Origin: Pseudooceanicola batsensis HTCC2597
GTDB taxonomy: Bacteria > Pseudomonadota > Alphaproteobacteria > Rhodobacterales > Rhodobacteraceae
DNA: 64,000 nt
Assembly: GCF_000152725.1 (NCBI RefSeq)
Contig: NZ_CH724131.1
Location: 632,680 to 696,679 of the forward strand
Reading direction: 5' to 3'
Each line of letters starts with the position of its first letter. Position 1 is the first letter of the stretch. The translations under genes and the position numbers were made by a program. Shown piece after piece: positions 1 through 9,631 of this stretch. The notes beneath the pieces are model-generated. The model had not been told where the DNA came from and searched no databases. It saw only the letters and a list, made by a program, of their open reading frames with translations.

Positions 1-1
1 G

Positions 2-979
2 ATGGTGGGCGAATCCGCCGCCTTCCGCGCGCTGCTCGGCCAGCTCGAGAAGGTGACGAAATCCAACGGCCGCGTCATGCTGACCGGCCCCTCGGGATCC
101 GGCAAGGAGGTCGCCGCGCGCCATATCCACGCCCAGTCCAACCGCGCCGGCGGCCCCTTCGTTTCGGTCAATTGCGCGACGATCGAGGCCGACCGGATGG
201 AGGAGGTGCTCTTCGGTCGCGAGAATTCGGAGCGCGGGGTCGAGCCGGGGCTGCTGGAACAGGCGCACGGCGGGGTGATCTATTTCGACGAGGTCGCCGA
301 CATGCCGATCGGCACCCAGTCCAAGATCCTGCGGGTGCTCGTGGAACAGCAGTTCCTGCGGGTCGGCGGCTCCGACAAGGTGCGGGTGGACCTTCGGGTG
401 ATCTCGTCGACCTCGCGCGATCTCGAGGCCGAGATCGCCGCCGGGACCTTCCGCCAAGAGCTATATCACCGGCTCAACGTGGTGCCGATCGCCGTGCCCA
501 GCCTGGCGGACCGGCGCGAGGACATCCCGGTCCTGGCCGATTATTTCATCGAGACGCTGCACCGGACGCAGGGCCTGCCGCAGCGGCGCCTCTCTGAAGA
601 GGCGGCGGCGCTGATGCAGACGATGATCTGGCCGGGCAACGTTCGGCAACTGCGCAACGTCATCGAACGCATCCTGATCCTCGGCGACGGCACGGGCGAA
701 ATCGAGACACGCGAGGTGCCCTCGGACGACGAGAAGCCGGCCGAGGACGGTCGCGTCGTCCTGTCCGGCGCCCTGGCCACCCTGCCGCTGCGCGAGGCGC
801 GCGAGGCGTTCGAGCGCGAGTACCTGCTGACGCAGATCAACCGCTTCGGCGGCAATATCTCGAAGACGGCGCAGTTCGTGGGCATGGAACGTTCGGCCCT
901 GCACCGCAAGCTCAAGTCCCTGGGCGTCGTGACCTCGACCAAGTCCGGCGGACGGATCGCCCGGATCGAGGCCGAGTAG
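2..979 (+). CDS. ntrX: NtrX-type nitrogen-related response regulator, 5' truncated by window edge
   Basis: The visible 325 residues cover the AAA+ domain and the C-terminal DNA-binding domain; the receiver domain lies outside the window. Walker A reads GPSGSGKE near the start and Walker B is the YFDEVADMP segment. The C-terminus is a Fis-type helix-turn-helix (NISKTAQFVGMERSALHRKL), a form typical of NtrX. Where sigma-54 activators carry GAFTGA, this protein reads LFGRENSERGVEPG, so the sigma-54 contact loop is absent. Position just upstream of trkA-hfq matches the usual ntrBC-ntrYX-trkA order in alphaproteobacteria. NtrX is the partner of the membrane kinase NtrY, expected just upstream. NtrC is the main alternative but the C-terminus fits NtrX better. 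Confidence 0.88.
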   Translation: MVGESAAFRALLGQLEKVTKSNGRVMLTGPSGSGKEVAARHIHAQSNRAGGPFVSVNCATIEADRMEEVLFGRENSERGVEPGLLEQAHGGVIYFDEVADMPIGTQSKILRVLVEQQFLRVGGSDKVRVDLRVISSTSRDLEAEIAAGTFRQELYHRLNVVPIAVPSLADRREDIPVLADYFIETLHRTQGLPQRRLSEEAAALMQTMIWPGNVRQLRNVIERILILGDGTGEIETREVPSDDEKPAEDGRVVLSGALATLPLREAREAFEREYLLTQINRFGGNISKTAQFVGMERSALHRKLKSLGVVTSTKSGGRIARIEAE

Positions 980-1006
980 CGCGGCCCGCTCCGGAACCGC
1001 CCGCGT

Positions 1007-1486
1007 CTATCCCGGCGTGACGATCTGATAGCCCGCCTGGCCGCGCGGGATGATGCAGCTCTGCCCTGTCAGTCGCGGCAGCCGGCGGGTCACAGCGGCG
1101 GGCGCCGCGTTGCGCACGGCCCCGCTGCAATAGGGCAGGCTGACCCGGTCGAACCCGCGCTCGGCCATGCAGGTGCGGGCGATCAGGACCCGCCGCTCGG
1201 CATTGGCGTCCATGGTCTCGAATTCCGGCGGCGCCTGATAGGCCGGGCGGGTCTGGCAGTTGCCCTGGCCGTCGCAGACCTTCCGTGCCGGAACGATCGG
1301 TCCGGGCACGAGGATCGTCCGCGGCCGGAACGGCGCCGCCTGCCGGGCCGACAGGGCGCAGGCATCTTCGGCCCGGCGCACCTCGGAGACTGTCGCGCCC
1401 TCGCGGAAATAGATGTCCTGGGCACAGCCCGAGAGCGTGACGACAGCGGCCAGAGCGGTCAGCAAGGTGCGGCGGGATCGGAACAT
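1007..1486 (-). CDS. Small putative lipoprotein, unknown function
   Basis: A 159-residue protein starting MFRSRRTLLTALAAVVTLSGCAQ: two arginine pairs, a hydrophobic stretch and a lipobox LSGC, so it should be exported and lipidated at the cysteine near residue 21. The mature part has six further cysteines scattered through it (for example CDGQGNC and LPYCSG), suggesting disulfides in the periplasm. An alternative ATG five codons upstream (1501) exists, but the chosen start gives the cleaner signal peptide. It lies divergent to trkA and convergent with ntrX. I do not recognise a functional family. Confidence 0.7.
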   Translation of the reverse strand: MFRSRRTLLTALAAVVTLSGCAQDIYFREGATVSEVRRAEDACALSARQAAPFRPRTILVPGPIVPARKVCDGQGNCQTRPAYQAPPEFETMDANAERRVLIARTCMAERGFDRVSLPYCSGAVRNAAPAAVTRRLPRLTGQSCIIPRGQAGYQIVTPG

Positions 1487-1589
1487 GCGGGCAGATTGCA
1501 TGGAATCCGGGGCGAGGACAATTCGTTTGACCGCCTCATGCCGTTCTGTCATGCGATAGGTTCGGCAGGCAGAACCCGGGGGATAGGGG

Positions 1590-2966
1590 ATGAAGGTCAT
1601 CATCTGCGGCGCCGGGCAGGTTGGCTGGCAGATCGCACGGCACCTCTCGGGCGAGAACAACGACGTCACCGTCGTCGACAACAACCCCGAACTGGTGCGC
1701 CGCGCCACCGAGACGCTCGATGTGCAGGGCATCGCCGGTTTCGCCTCGTATCCGAACATTCTCGAACGCGCGGGCGCGCGCGACGCCGACATGATCATCG
1801 CCGCGACCTATTCCGACGAGGTCAACATGGTGACCTGCCAGGTGGCGCATTCGGTCTTCGCCGTGCCGCGCAAGATCGCCCGCCTGCGGGCGCAGAGCTA
1901 TCTCGACGCGATCTATTCCGACCTCTACCGGCGCGATCACATGCCCATCGACGTGGTCATCAGCCCCGAGCGGGAAGTCGCCGAAGCCGCGCTCCAGCGT
2001 CTCTCGGCCCCGGCCGCCTTCGACACCGAGACCTTCCTGGACGGCAAGGCGCAGCTTCTGGGGATCACCATCGACGAGGACTGTCCGGTGGTGAACACGC
2101 CGCTGCGCCAGTTGACGGACCTCTTCTCGACGCTGCGCGCCATCGTCGTCGCCGTCCGCCGCGACGGACGGCTCTTTGCGCCGGAATCCAAGGACCAGCT
2201 GTTCTCGGGGGATGCCTGCTATGTCTGTGTCCACAACGAGGACGTGGCGCGCACGATGGAGGTCTTCGGCAAGTCCACCCGCACGCAGGAGAGGGTGATC
2301 ATCGTGGGCGGCGGCAATGTCGGGCTCGCCGTGGCGCAGCGGCTGGAGAAGAAGGGCCGCTCGATCCGCTCGAAGGTCATCGAGAAGACGCGGAGCATAG
2401 CCGAGAAGGCCGCGGATGCGCTGGAAAGAACTATCGTTCTGAACGGAGACGGCCTGGACAAGGTCCTGCTTTCAGAGGCCGGGGTGAGCCGCGCCGACGC
2501 GATCCTCTGCGTCACCGACGACGACAAGACCAACATGCTGGCGGCCGTGCGCGCCAAGGCCTCGGGCTGCGAGATGGCCATCGTGCTGATCAACGACCCC
2601 TCGCTCGTGCCGCTGATGGCGCCGCTGGGGATCGACGCGCATATCAACCCGCGGCAGACCACCGTCTCGTCGATCCTGCGGCACATCCGGCACGGCCGGG
2701 TGCGCGGCGTCTATTCCATCGGCGACGCCGAGGCCGAGGTGATCGAGGCCGAGGTCCTTTCGACCAGTCCGATCGCCGGCCGGTCGATCCGCGACATCGA
2801 CTTCCCCGAGGGCGTGCTGATCGGCGCCATCGAACAGAACGGGAAGGTCGTGAAGCCCGAGGGCAAGATCAAGATCGACGCGGGCGACGTGATCCTGATC
2901 TTCGCCCTGTCCAAGGACGTCCCCGAGGTCGAGAGGCTGCTTCAGGTCTCGATCGACTATTTCTGA
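1590..2966 (+). CDS. trkA: Trk system potassium uptake protein TrkA
   Basis: A 458-residue cytoplasmic NAD-binding regulator of Trk potassium channels. It shows the expected duplication: a Rossmann/RCK module with GAGQVG at residues 6-11 and a second with GGGNVG at about 238-243, each followed by a TrkA-C region. Length matches full-length TrkA. A purine-rich ribosome site (GGGGGATAGGGG) stands just before the ATG. trkH follows after only four bases, so the two subunits are co-expressed. The arrangement ntrX-trkA-hfq is common in alphaproteobacteria. Confidence 0.95.
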   Translation: MKVIICGAGQVGWQIARHLSGENNDVTVVDNNPELVRRATETLDVQGIAGFASYPNILERAGARDADMIIAATYSDEVNMVTCQVAHSVFAVPRKIARLRAQSYLDAIYSDLYRRDHMPIDVVISPEREVAEAALQRLSAPAAFDTETFLDGKAQLLGITIDEDCPVVNTPLRQLTDLFSTLRAIVVAVRRDGRLFAPESKDQLFSGDACYVCVHNEDVARTMEVFGKSTRTQERVIIVGGGNVGLAVAQRLEKKGRSIRSKVIEKTRSIAEKAADALERTIVLNGDGLDKVLLSEAGVSRADAILCVTDDDKTNMLAAVRAKASGCEMAIVLINDPSLVPLMAPLGIDAHINPRQTTVSSILRHIRHGRVRGVYSIGDAEAEVIEAEVLSTSPIAGRSIRDIDFPEGVLIGAIEQNGKVVKPEGKIKIDAGDVILIFALSKDVPEVERLLQVSIDYF

Positions 2967-2970
2967 GCCG

Positions 2971-4488
2971 ATGCGCCTGCGCCTGTCAGACCAGCCCCTG
3001 TTTCTCGTCCTGGTGGCCGCGGCCGCCGCCTCGATGTTCGCGCCGGCGCTCATGGCGCTATCGATCGAGGAGTTCCTGACCGCGCGCAGTTTCTTCTATG
3101 CCGGCATCATCGGCATCGTCGCGACCTGGATGATCGCCCTGGCGCGGGGCAATCGCAGCTGGACCGGCCGCAACGCCGATCTGGTGGGCATCCTGTCGCT
3201 GCTGGCGGCCTATATCCTGATCCCCGCCTATCTCGCCATTCCGTTCCACGAGAGCCTGCGCTCGACCTCGTTCCTGAACGCCTATGTCGAGATGATCTCG
3301 GCGCTGACGACCACCGGCGCGCCGCTGTTCGAACCGGGACGGCTGAACCCCGCGCTGGAGTTGTGGCGCGCGCAGGTCGGCTGGATGGGTGGCCTGATGA
3401 TCTGGGTCGCCGCCGCCGCCGTGCTCGCGCCGCTGAACCTGGGCGGGTTCGAGGTGACGCTGGCCGCCGCCCCCGGATCCTTCGAGGGCGAGACCGACCG
3501 CTTTCGCCGCGCAGACATCCTGCGGCGCGTCCTGCGGGGCACCGCGCAGCTGGGGCCCACCTACATTTTCCTGACCGCCGTGCTCTGGGTGCTTCTGCTG
3601 GTCAACGGCGACGATGCCTTCGTCGCCCTCTGCCATGCCATGTCGACAATGGCCACCAGCGGCATCTCGCCGGTCGGGGGGCTTCCCGACGGCGCCAGCG
3701 GGATCCCCGGCGAGATGGTGATCTTCCTGTTCCTGATCTTCGCGCTCAGCCGGGTCAGCTTTTCCTCGGATACCTCGGTGTCGCGCTTCGGCCTCCACCT
3801 CGATCCCGAGCTGCGCATGGGCGCGCTGATCGTCGTCGGCGTGCCGGTCCTGCTGTTCCTGCGCCACTGGATCGCGGCCTTCGAGGTGGACGAGGGCGAG
3901 AACCTGTGGCTGGGCCTGCGTGCGCTCTGGGGCGCGCTCTTCACCGTGATGAGCTTTCTCACCACCACAGGGTTCGAAAGCGCGGAATGGGACACCGCCC
4001 GGAGCTGGTCCGGTCTGGGCACGCCCGGCATGATCCTGATGGGGCTGGCGATCATGGGCGGCGGCGTCGCGACCACGGCCGGCGGGGTCAAGCTGATGCG
4101 CGTCTTCGCGCTCTATCTCAACGGTCTGCAGGAGATGCAGAGGCTGGTCCACCCGAGCGCCGTCTCGGGCATCGGTGTCGTCGCCCGTCGGATCGGACGG
4201 CAGGGCGCCTATCATGCCTGGGTCTTCTTCATGCTCTTCGCCATGTCGCTGGCCGCTCTGATGATGCTGCTGGCGCTGTCCGGGCAGAACTTCGAAGACT
4301 CCACGGTCCTGGCGGTCTCGGCGCTGACCACCACCGGGCCGCTCCTGACGCTGGCCTCGGAAACCCCCATCGACCTGGCTGGGCTGGGGCTGGGGGGCAA
4401 GCTGGTCTTCGCGGGTGGAATGGTCCTCGGGCGGCTGGAACTTCTGGCGTTCATCGCCCTGCTCAACCCGGATCTGTGGCGCGACTGA
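2971..4488 (+). CDS. trkH: Trk potassium uptake channel subunit TrkH
   Basis: A 505-residue polytopic inner-membrane protein. The four selectivity-filter loops of the Trk/Ktr family can be seen in order: TTTGAP near residue 112, MATSGIS near 226, TTTGFES near 330 and TTTGPLL near 453. It forms the ion pore gated by the TrkA protein encoded immediately upstream. The gap to hfq is AT-rich, unlike the gene itself. Confidence 0.94.
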   Translation: MRLRLSDQPLFLVLVAAAAASMFAPALMALSIEEFLTARSFFYAGIIGIVATWMIALARGNRSWTGRNADLVGILSLLAAYILIPAYLAIPFHESLRSTSFLNAYVEMISALTTTGAPLFEPGRLNPALELWRAQVGWMGGLMIWVAAAAVLAPLNLGGFEVTLAAAPGSFEGETDRFRRADILRRVLRGTAQLGPTYIFLTAVLWVLLLVNGDDAFVALCHAMSTMATSGISPVGGLPDGASGIPGEMVIFLFLIFALSRVSFSSDTSVSRFGLHLDPELRMGALIVVGVPVLLFLRHWIAAFEVDEGENLWLGLRALWGALFTVMSFLTTTGFESAEWDTARSWSGLGTPGMILMGLAIMGGGVATTAGGVKLMRVFALYLNGLQEMQRLVHPSAVSGIGVVARRIGRQGAYHAWVFFMLFAMSLAALMMLLALSGQNFEDSTVLAVSALTTTGPLLTLASETPIDLAGLGLGGKLVFAGGMVLGRLELLAFIALLNPDLWRD

Positions 4489-4627
4489 TAAAAATATCGG
4501 TCAGATTTCCGTATTGGAAAAATTGCACTGGAAAAGGGGGTCCCCAGCCGACATACTCGCAACCGCTAGAGGGTATGCCGCGGTGCGGTAAAGTGAACAG
4601 AGAAAAACAAGAACATAAGGCTCAAAA
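4489..4627 (+). promoter_or_regulatory. AT-rich leader and probable promoter region of hfq
   Basis: This 139-base gap between trkH and hfq is noticeably richer in A and T than the flanking genes, with runs such as AAAAATATC and GGAAAAATTGCAC, and ends with an A-rich stretch (AGAGAAAAACAAGAACATAAGG) next to the hfq ATG. I infer the hfq promoter and an A-rich leader, plausibly an Hfq or ribosome binding platform. No canonical -35/-10 pair with good spacing was found, so the exact promoter is not assigned. Confidence 0.4.
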
Positions 4628-4867
4628 ATGGCTTCTGACAGACAGAACCTGCAGGACGCATTTCTCAATCATGTGCGCAAGACAAAGGTTCCCGTCACCA
4701 TCTTCCTGATTAACGGTGTCAAACTCCAGGGCGTTATAACCTGGTTCGATAATTTCTGCGTATTGCTGCGACGCGACGGGCAGTCGCAGCTGGTCTACAA
4801 GCATGCGATCTCGACCATCATGCCGGCACAGCCGATCAGCCTCTACGAAGGCGAAGACAGCAATTGA
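4628..4867 (+). CDS. hfq: RNA chaperone Hfq
   Basis: A 79-residue Sm-like protein. The N-terminal [13 protein letters not shown] segment, Sm1 ([15 protein letters not shown]) and Sm2 (YKHAIST) are all present and the length is typical for alphaproteobacterial Hfq. It assembles as a hexamer and matches small RNAs to mRNAs. The TGA stop overlaps the TTG start of hflX by three bases, so translation of the two is probably coupled. Confidence 0.98.
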   Translation: MASDRQNLQDAFLNHVRKTKVPVTIFLINGVKLQGVITWFDNFCVLLRRDGQSQLVYKHAISTIMPAQPISLYEGEDSN

Positions 4868-6138
4868 TACCCCGTGACAGGCCCGATACCCGGGCCTGGG
4901 TCCTGCACCCGGACCTTCTGGGCGAGGATCGCCGCCACGCGGCGGAATTCGCCCTGGAAGAGGCTGTTTCCCTGGCGCGTGCGCTGCCGGGGCTCGAGGT
5001 CGTGGGCTCGTCCATCGTGCGCCTCGCCAATCCGACGCCGGCGACGCTCTTCGGTTCGGGCAAGGTCGCCGAGCTGAGTGCCTTCTTCGCCGACAACAAG
5101 GTCGAGCTCGTGCTGGTCGATGGCCCGGTCACGCCGGTGCAGCAGCGCAATCTGGAAAAGGCATGGGGGGGCAAGCTGCTCGACCGGACGGGGCTGATCC
5201 TCGAGATCTTCTCGGACCGGGCGCGCACGCGGGAAGGTGTCCTGCAGGTCGAGATGGCCGCGCTGGCCTATCAGCGCACCCGGCTGGTCCGGGCCTGGAC
5301 GCACCTGGAACGGCAGCGGGGCGGATTGGGCTTTGTGGGCGGCCCCGGCGAGACGCAGATCGAGGCGGACCGCCGCGCCATCGACGAACAGCTCACCCGG
5401 CTGCGCCGCCAGCTGGAGAAGGTGGTGAGGACGCGCGAGCTTCACCGCGCCGCGCGGGCGCGCGTACCGTTCCCGATCGTCGCGCTCGTGGGCTATACCA
5501 ACGCCGGAAAATCCACCCTTTTCAACCGGCTGACCGGTGCCGAGGTGCTGGCCAAGGACATGCTGTTCGCGACGCTGGACCCGACCATGCGCCGCGTCCG
5601 CCTGCCCAACAACGGCCCCGAGGTGATCCTGTCGGACACCGTGGGTTTCATCTCGGATCTGCCGACGCAACTCGTCGCCGCCTTCCGCGCCACGCTGGAA
5701 GAGGTGCTCGAGGCCGATCTGATCCTGCACATCCGCGACATAAGCCACCCCGAGGCCGAAGAGCAGAAGGCCGATGTCGAGGACATCCTGAGCGATCTCG
5801 GCCTGCCCGAGGAGGTTCCGGTGCTGGAGGTCTGGAACAAGGTCGATCGCCTGCCGCCCGAGGACGCCGGCGCCCTGGCGCGCCGTGCCGAACGCGACGG
5901 GACCTTCGTGATCTCGGCGGTGACGGGGGCGGGCCTCGATCCGCTGCTCGACGCGGTGGAACGCACGCTCGACCAGGGGAGCGTGACCGAAGAGCTGACC
6001 CTCGGCTTCGACGAGGGCCGCCGCCGCGCCTGGCTCTATGAACAGGGCCTCGTGGTCGAGGAGACCCAGGGCGAGGAGGGGCATCGCATCACCGTCCGCT
6101 GGTCGCCCCGCCAGTCGGCCCGCTTCCGTTCGCTCTAG
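4864..6138 (+). CDS. hflX: Ribosome-associated GTPase HflX
   Basis: A 424-residue GTPase with an N-terminal HflX domain (glycine-rich [18 protein letters not shown] near residues 155-175) and a G domain: G1 GYTNAGKST near 209, G3 DTVGF near 258, G4 NKVD near 325. HflX acts in splitting stalled ribosomes. The start is a TTG inside the hfq stop (TTGA); no in-frame ATG or GTG lies nearby. The TAG stop overlaps the stop of the convergent aldo/keto reductase gene in a shared CTAG. Confidence 0.95.
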   Translation: MIPRDRPDTRAWVLHPDLLGEDRRHAAEFALEEAVSLARALPGLEVVGSSIVRLANPTPATLFGSGKVAELSAFFADNKVELVLVDGPVTPVQQRNLEKAWGGKLLDRTGLILEIFSDRARTREGVLQVEMAALAYQRTRLVRAWTHLERQRGGLGFVGGPGETQIEADRRAIDEQLTRLRRQLEKVVRTRELHRAARARVPFPIVALVGYTNAGKSTLFNRLTGAEVLAKDMLFATLDPTMRRVRLPNNGPEVILSDTVGFISDLPTQLVAAFRATLEEVLEADLILHIRDISHPEAEEQKADVEDILSDLGLPEEVPVLEVWNKVDRLPPEDAGALARRAERDGTFVISAVTGAGLDPLLDAVERTLDQGSVTEELTLGFDEGRRRAWLYEQGLVVEETQGEEGHRITVRWSPRQSARFRSL

Positions 6139-7070
6139 CTGCCCGCCGCGTCCAGCCGCCGCATCTGATCGGCATTGAGCTCGACCGTGGTCGCCGCCAC
6201 CAGACTGTCGAGTTGCCGGTCCGAGGTGGCCGAGGCGATCGGCGCGGTCACGCCCGGCTTGGCCATCAGCCAGGCCAGCGCGATCTCGGCATGGGCGGCG
6301 CCGGTCTCCTCGGCGACCTCGTCCATGGCCGCGAGGATCGCCTTGCCCCTGTCGTTCATGTACTTGCCGATGCTGCGTTCGCCGCGCGGGCCGGTGAGGT
6401 CGGCCTCGGTCCGGTACTTGCCCGTCAGGAACCCGGCCGCGAGCGAGAAATAGGGAATCACGCCGATGTCGTTCTCGATGCAGAACCGCGCCAGCGGGCC
6501 TTCGAACCGATCGCGGGCATAGAGGTTGTATTCCGGCTGCTGCGCGCCGTATTTCACCGGCCCCGCGGTCTCGGCGGCCTGCATCAGCCCGGCGTCGAAG
6601 TTCGAGGCGCCGATGGCGCGCACCTTGCCGGCGCTGATCAGCTTGTCATAGGCGGCCAGCGTCTCGTCCTGCGGCGTGTCTGGGTCCGGCCGGTGCGAGA
6701 AGTAGAGGTCGATCCGGTCGGTCCGCAGACGCTTGAGCGAGGCCTCGACCTCCTGTTCGATCCACCTCGCCGACAGGCCGCCGCCCTCGGGCATGGGGCC
6801 GCCGACCTTGGTAATGAGTATGATCCGGTCGCGGTTGGCGGGATTCGCGGCCAGCCAGTTGCCGATGATCGTCTCGCTCTCGCCGCCGGAATGGCCTTCG
6901 ACCCACCTGTTGTAGACATCCGCCGTGTCGATCGTGTCGATCCCCAGATCGACCATACGGTCCAGCATCCGGTGCGATGCGGCCTCGTCCAGCGTCCAGC
7001 CAAAGACGTTGCCGCCGAAGACGACGGGCGAGATCATCAGGCCCGAACGGCCCAGTCTGACGGATTGCAT
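6135..7070 (-). CDS. Aldo/keto reductase family oxidoreductase
   Basis: A 311-residue TIM-barrel NADPH-dependent reductase. The family tetrad can be traced: Asp in TIDTADVYN with the Tyr of DVYN, Lys in ILITKVGG, and His in YFSHRPDPDTP. The N-terminus MQSVRLGRSGLMISPVVFGG and the length are typical. A GGAGG ribosome site lies seven bases before the ATG. The substrate cannot be deduced. The penicillin-acylase-like gene is 21 bases upstream on the same strand, so both probably share a transcript. Confidence 0.9.
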   Translation of the reverse strand: MQSVRLGRSGLMISPVVFGGNVFGWTLDEAASHRMLDRMVDLGIDTIDTADVYNRWVEGHSGGESETIIGNWLAANPANRDRIILITKVGGPMPEGGGLSARWIEQEVEASLKRLRTDRIDLYFSHRPDPDTPQDETLAAYDKLISAGKVRAIGASNFDAGLMQAAETAGPVKYGAQQPEYNLYARDRFEGPLARFCIENDIGVIPYFSLAAGFLTGKYRTEADLTGPRGERSIGKYMNDRGKAILAAMDEVAEETGAAHAEIALAWLMAKPGVTAPIASATSDRQLDSLVAATTVELNADQMRRLDAAGS

Positions 7071-7091
7071 GGTATCCTCCCTCGAAACGGT

Positions 7092-9560
7092 TCACTGCGC
7101 CGGGCGCAGCACGGTGATCCCTTCGTTCGCGGCGCGCGCCAGTTCCGCATCCAGCGACATCGGAACGTATTCGCCCCGCCGCCAGAGCTGTGCCAGATCA
7201 TCGTAGTGCTGCGACAGGAAATGTCCCGACTGCCCGGTCGAGGTCACGAAGACCGAGGAGTTCGGATCGGCGAAATCGTAGACCCCGCGATAGCCGGCGC
7301 CATGCACGTTCAGGAACGGGTCGGGCAGGCTGCCCTTGGTCCGCCCCCGCAGCAGCGTGTTGTCGCCGCCGCTGGTCGACTGCCGGATGTTCACGAAATG
7401 CCGCAGCAGCGGAACCTCGCCCAGGATCTGGTGATCGTGGGTGGCCTGGTGCGCATCGCCCCATCTGAGGCTTTCCAGGGCGGTTCCGTATGTCTCGCCG
7501 ATCCAGATCAGCGCGTCGTCCAGTGCCATGCGGGCGATGTCGGAACAGGTTTCCACCGGGCTCGACTGGCGGATGTCGCACCAGGCGCCGGCGCCGTCGA
7601 TGTCACGGAACACCCGTTCTATGAAGACCGGCTCCACATGCTCGAACTCGGCCGCGAGCGGTCCGAGGTCGTCCTGGATCAGCCGCATCTGCAGCGCCCG
7701 CAGCCAGGCCGAGTAGATCAGCGGCTCGGGGAGGTGTTCGTTCATCTCCCCGTTCCACTCGGCCAGCAGCTCCAGCGCGCGTTGCCGCAGCCGCTGGGGC
7801 GTGCCGTCCGGCGCGGCCTCGCCGGTGAACCACAGGTCGCGCCCGATGAGCGGCAGCAGCGAGCGCGCGGTGAAGCTGACGGTGTCGAGCTGCGCCTCGA
7901 TGAAACTGTCGCGCGTGTGGACCTGCCGCGACTGCATCAGCCGCCGCCAGCGATGCACCCGCTGCGTGTCGCCCCAGAGATAGCTGACGTGCTGCGGAAA
8001 CGGGCGATCCACCACCTTGTTGTTGGTGTTGCCCAGGATGCCGCCCTGCGGGGCGCGGAATTCAGGGTTGTCGGCATAGGGCAGATAGCCCTGCCAGCGG
8101 TTTTCCTGCAGCCAACCCTGCGTCGGCAGACGCCCTTGCGACCGGTGCTCCGGGTCGCGGGCGGGCATCCGGCCGACGGTCTTCATCGCGATCGTCTCGC
8201 GGTCGGCAAGGGTGATGTTCTGGCTGGGGGCCGAGAAGTCCTCGAGGATCGCGATCGCTTCGTCCACGCTGCCCGCCGACATCAGGCGGATGCCGGCGCC
8301 GATGGTCCGGTCGTCGGCCTCGAGCGCGGTCCAGGACAGGGTGGCGACGTGGTTCGGCGGCGTCACCGTTTCGAGATCGTAGTTCTGGCCCGATAGCACC
8401 GGCCCGTTGTCCGTCCAGCGCAGCGTGATGGTCACCGGCTCGGCATCCTTCACCCGGATGATCGATCCGCGCTTCTCGAATTCCTTGAACCCGTCGGGCG
8501 TGCGGTATTCCTGCGTGTTCTCGGGATTGAGCTGTTCGATATGCACGTCCTGATCGTCCAGGTAGGACGAGGTCAGCCCCCAGCCCAGCCGTTCCGAGCG
8601 TCCGGTCAGCACCGAGGGGATCCCCGGGATCGTGCCGCCGATCACGCCGCCCGAGGTCAGCTCGAGCCGGGCGAGATACCAGATCGCCGGCGCGGAAAAG
8701 CCCAGATGCGGATCGTTGGCCAGCAGCGTGCCCCCGGCGGCCGAGCGCGAGGGCGCCGCGGCATAGGCGTTGGAGGCCCCGGCCAGGGCCGTGGCGCGGA
8801 CGGGCGAGAGCGGATGGTCCGGCAGGCCGCGCCCTTTCGCATAGCGCGGCAGGCCGGGAAAGAGGGCCGAGTATTCGGGCAGGGCGGCGATCCCCTGGCC
8901 GGGCGCATCGGGCATGATGTCCGACAGTCGGTCCGGGTCGGGCAGGGCGAGCGAGGTCCGGGCGCGCATCACCTCGTTCGGCAGGTGTCCGGACAGTTGC
9001 AGCGCCATCAGCTTGACCATCGCCACGCTGTCGGCCGGCGTCCAGGGCGCGACCGGCGCGTTGAAGATGAATAGCTCGGGCGCCCCGCGGCCGAGTGCCG
9101 AGGTGTTGATTTCGTCCAGCCGCGCGTTCACCCCGGCCGCATAGGCCCGCAGCTTCGACATCGTCTCGGCATCCTGCACCTCGACCGCCTCGCGCGCCAC
9201 GCCGTAGAGGTCGAACCGGCGCAGCAGCTTGTCGATGTCGAGCGTCCGTGCCCCGAAGACCTCGGACAGGCGGCCCTGCACCGTCCACCGCATGGTCAGC
9301 ATCTGCCACAGGCGGTCCTGCGCATGGGCATAGCCCAGCCCGTACAGCACGTCCTCGTCCCGGTCGCCGAAGATGTGCGGCACGTTGGCGCTGTCGCGCA
9401 CGATCTCGACCGGGGCGGAAATGCCTTGCACGATCAGCGTCTTGTCGTAATCGGGCAGGGATCGCGAGGCGAACCAGTAGACCAGGACGGTGACCGCCAC
9501 GATCAGAACGACAAGACCCGTGGCGATCCGGAACAGCCACAGAAACACCTTGCCCAACAT
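7092..9560 (-). CDS. Penicillin acylase family N-terminal nucleophile hydrolase
   Basis: An 822-residue secreted amidase-type precursor. An N-terminal hydrophobic segment (WLFRIATGLVVLIVAVTVLVYW) acts as signal or anchor. The autoprocessing site appears as GASN followed by LLANDPHLGFSAP; the serine at about residue 263 would be the beta-chain nucleophile. The C-terminal DPFLNVHGAGYRGVYDF region is also typical. Members hydrolyse amides such as beta-lactams or acyl-homoserine lactones; the substrate is not predictable here. The ATG at 9560 was chosen because AAGAGG lies six bases before it; a GTG 36 bases upstream has a poor ribosome site. Confidence 0.88.
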   Translation of the reverse strand: MLGKVFLWLFRIATGLVVLIVAVTVLVYWFASRSLPDYDKTLIVQGISAPVEIVRDSANVPHIFGDRDEDVLYGLGYAHAQDRLWQMLTMRWTVQGRLSEVFGARTLDIDKLLRRFDLYGVAREAVEVQDAETMSKLRAYAAGVNARLDEINTSALGRGAPELFIFNAPVAPWTPADSVAMVKLMALQLSGHLPNEVMRARTSLALPDPDRLSDIMPDAPGQGIAALPEYSALFPGLPRYAKGRGLPDHPLSPVRATALAGASNAYAAAPSRSAAGGTLLANDPHLGFSAPAIWYLARLELTSGGVIGGTIPGIPSVLTGRSERLGWGLTSSYLDDQDVHIEQLNPENTQEYRTPDGFKEFEKRGSIIRVKDAEPVTITLRWTDNGPVLSGQNYDLETVTPPNHVATLSWTALEADDRTIGAGIRLMSAGSVDEAIAILEDFSAPSQNITLADRETIAMKTVGRMPARDPEHRSQGRLPTQGWLQENRWQGYLPYADNPEFRAPQGGILGNTNNKVVDRPFPQHVSYLWGDTQRVHRWRRLMQSRQVHTRDSFIEAQLDTVSFTARSLLPLIGRDLWFTGEAAPDGTPQRLRQRALELLAEWNGEMNEHLPEPLIYSAWLRALQMRLIQDDLGPLAAEFEHVEPVFIERVFRDIDGAGAWCDIRQSSPVETCSDIARMALDDALIWIGETYGTALESLRWGDAHQATHDHQILGEVPLLRHFVNIRQSTSGGDNTLLRGRTKGSLPDPFLNVHGAGYRGVYDFADPNSSVFVTSTGQSGHFLSQHYDDLAQLWRRGEYVPMSLDAELARAANEGITVLRPAQ

Positions 9561-9631
9561 GCCTGACCTCTTGTCTTTGATACGGCTGCCCGCCACAACC
9601 TATAGGGCAAGCCGGAAGAGGGGAAAAGACC

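Noticed and set aside
4515..4535. Sigma-54 promoter in front of hfq
   Set aside because: TTGGAA and TTGCAC resemble the two boxes, but GG and GC are seven rather than ten bases apart.
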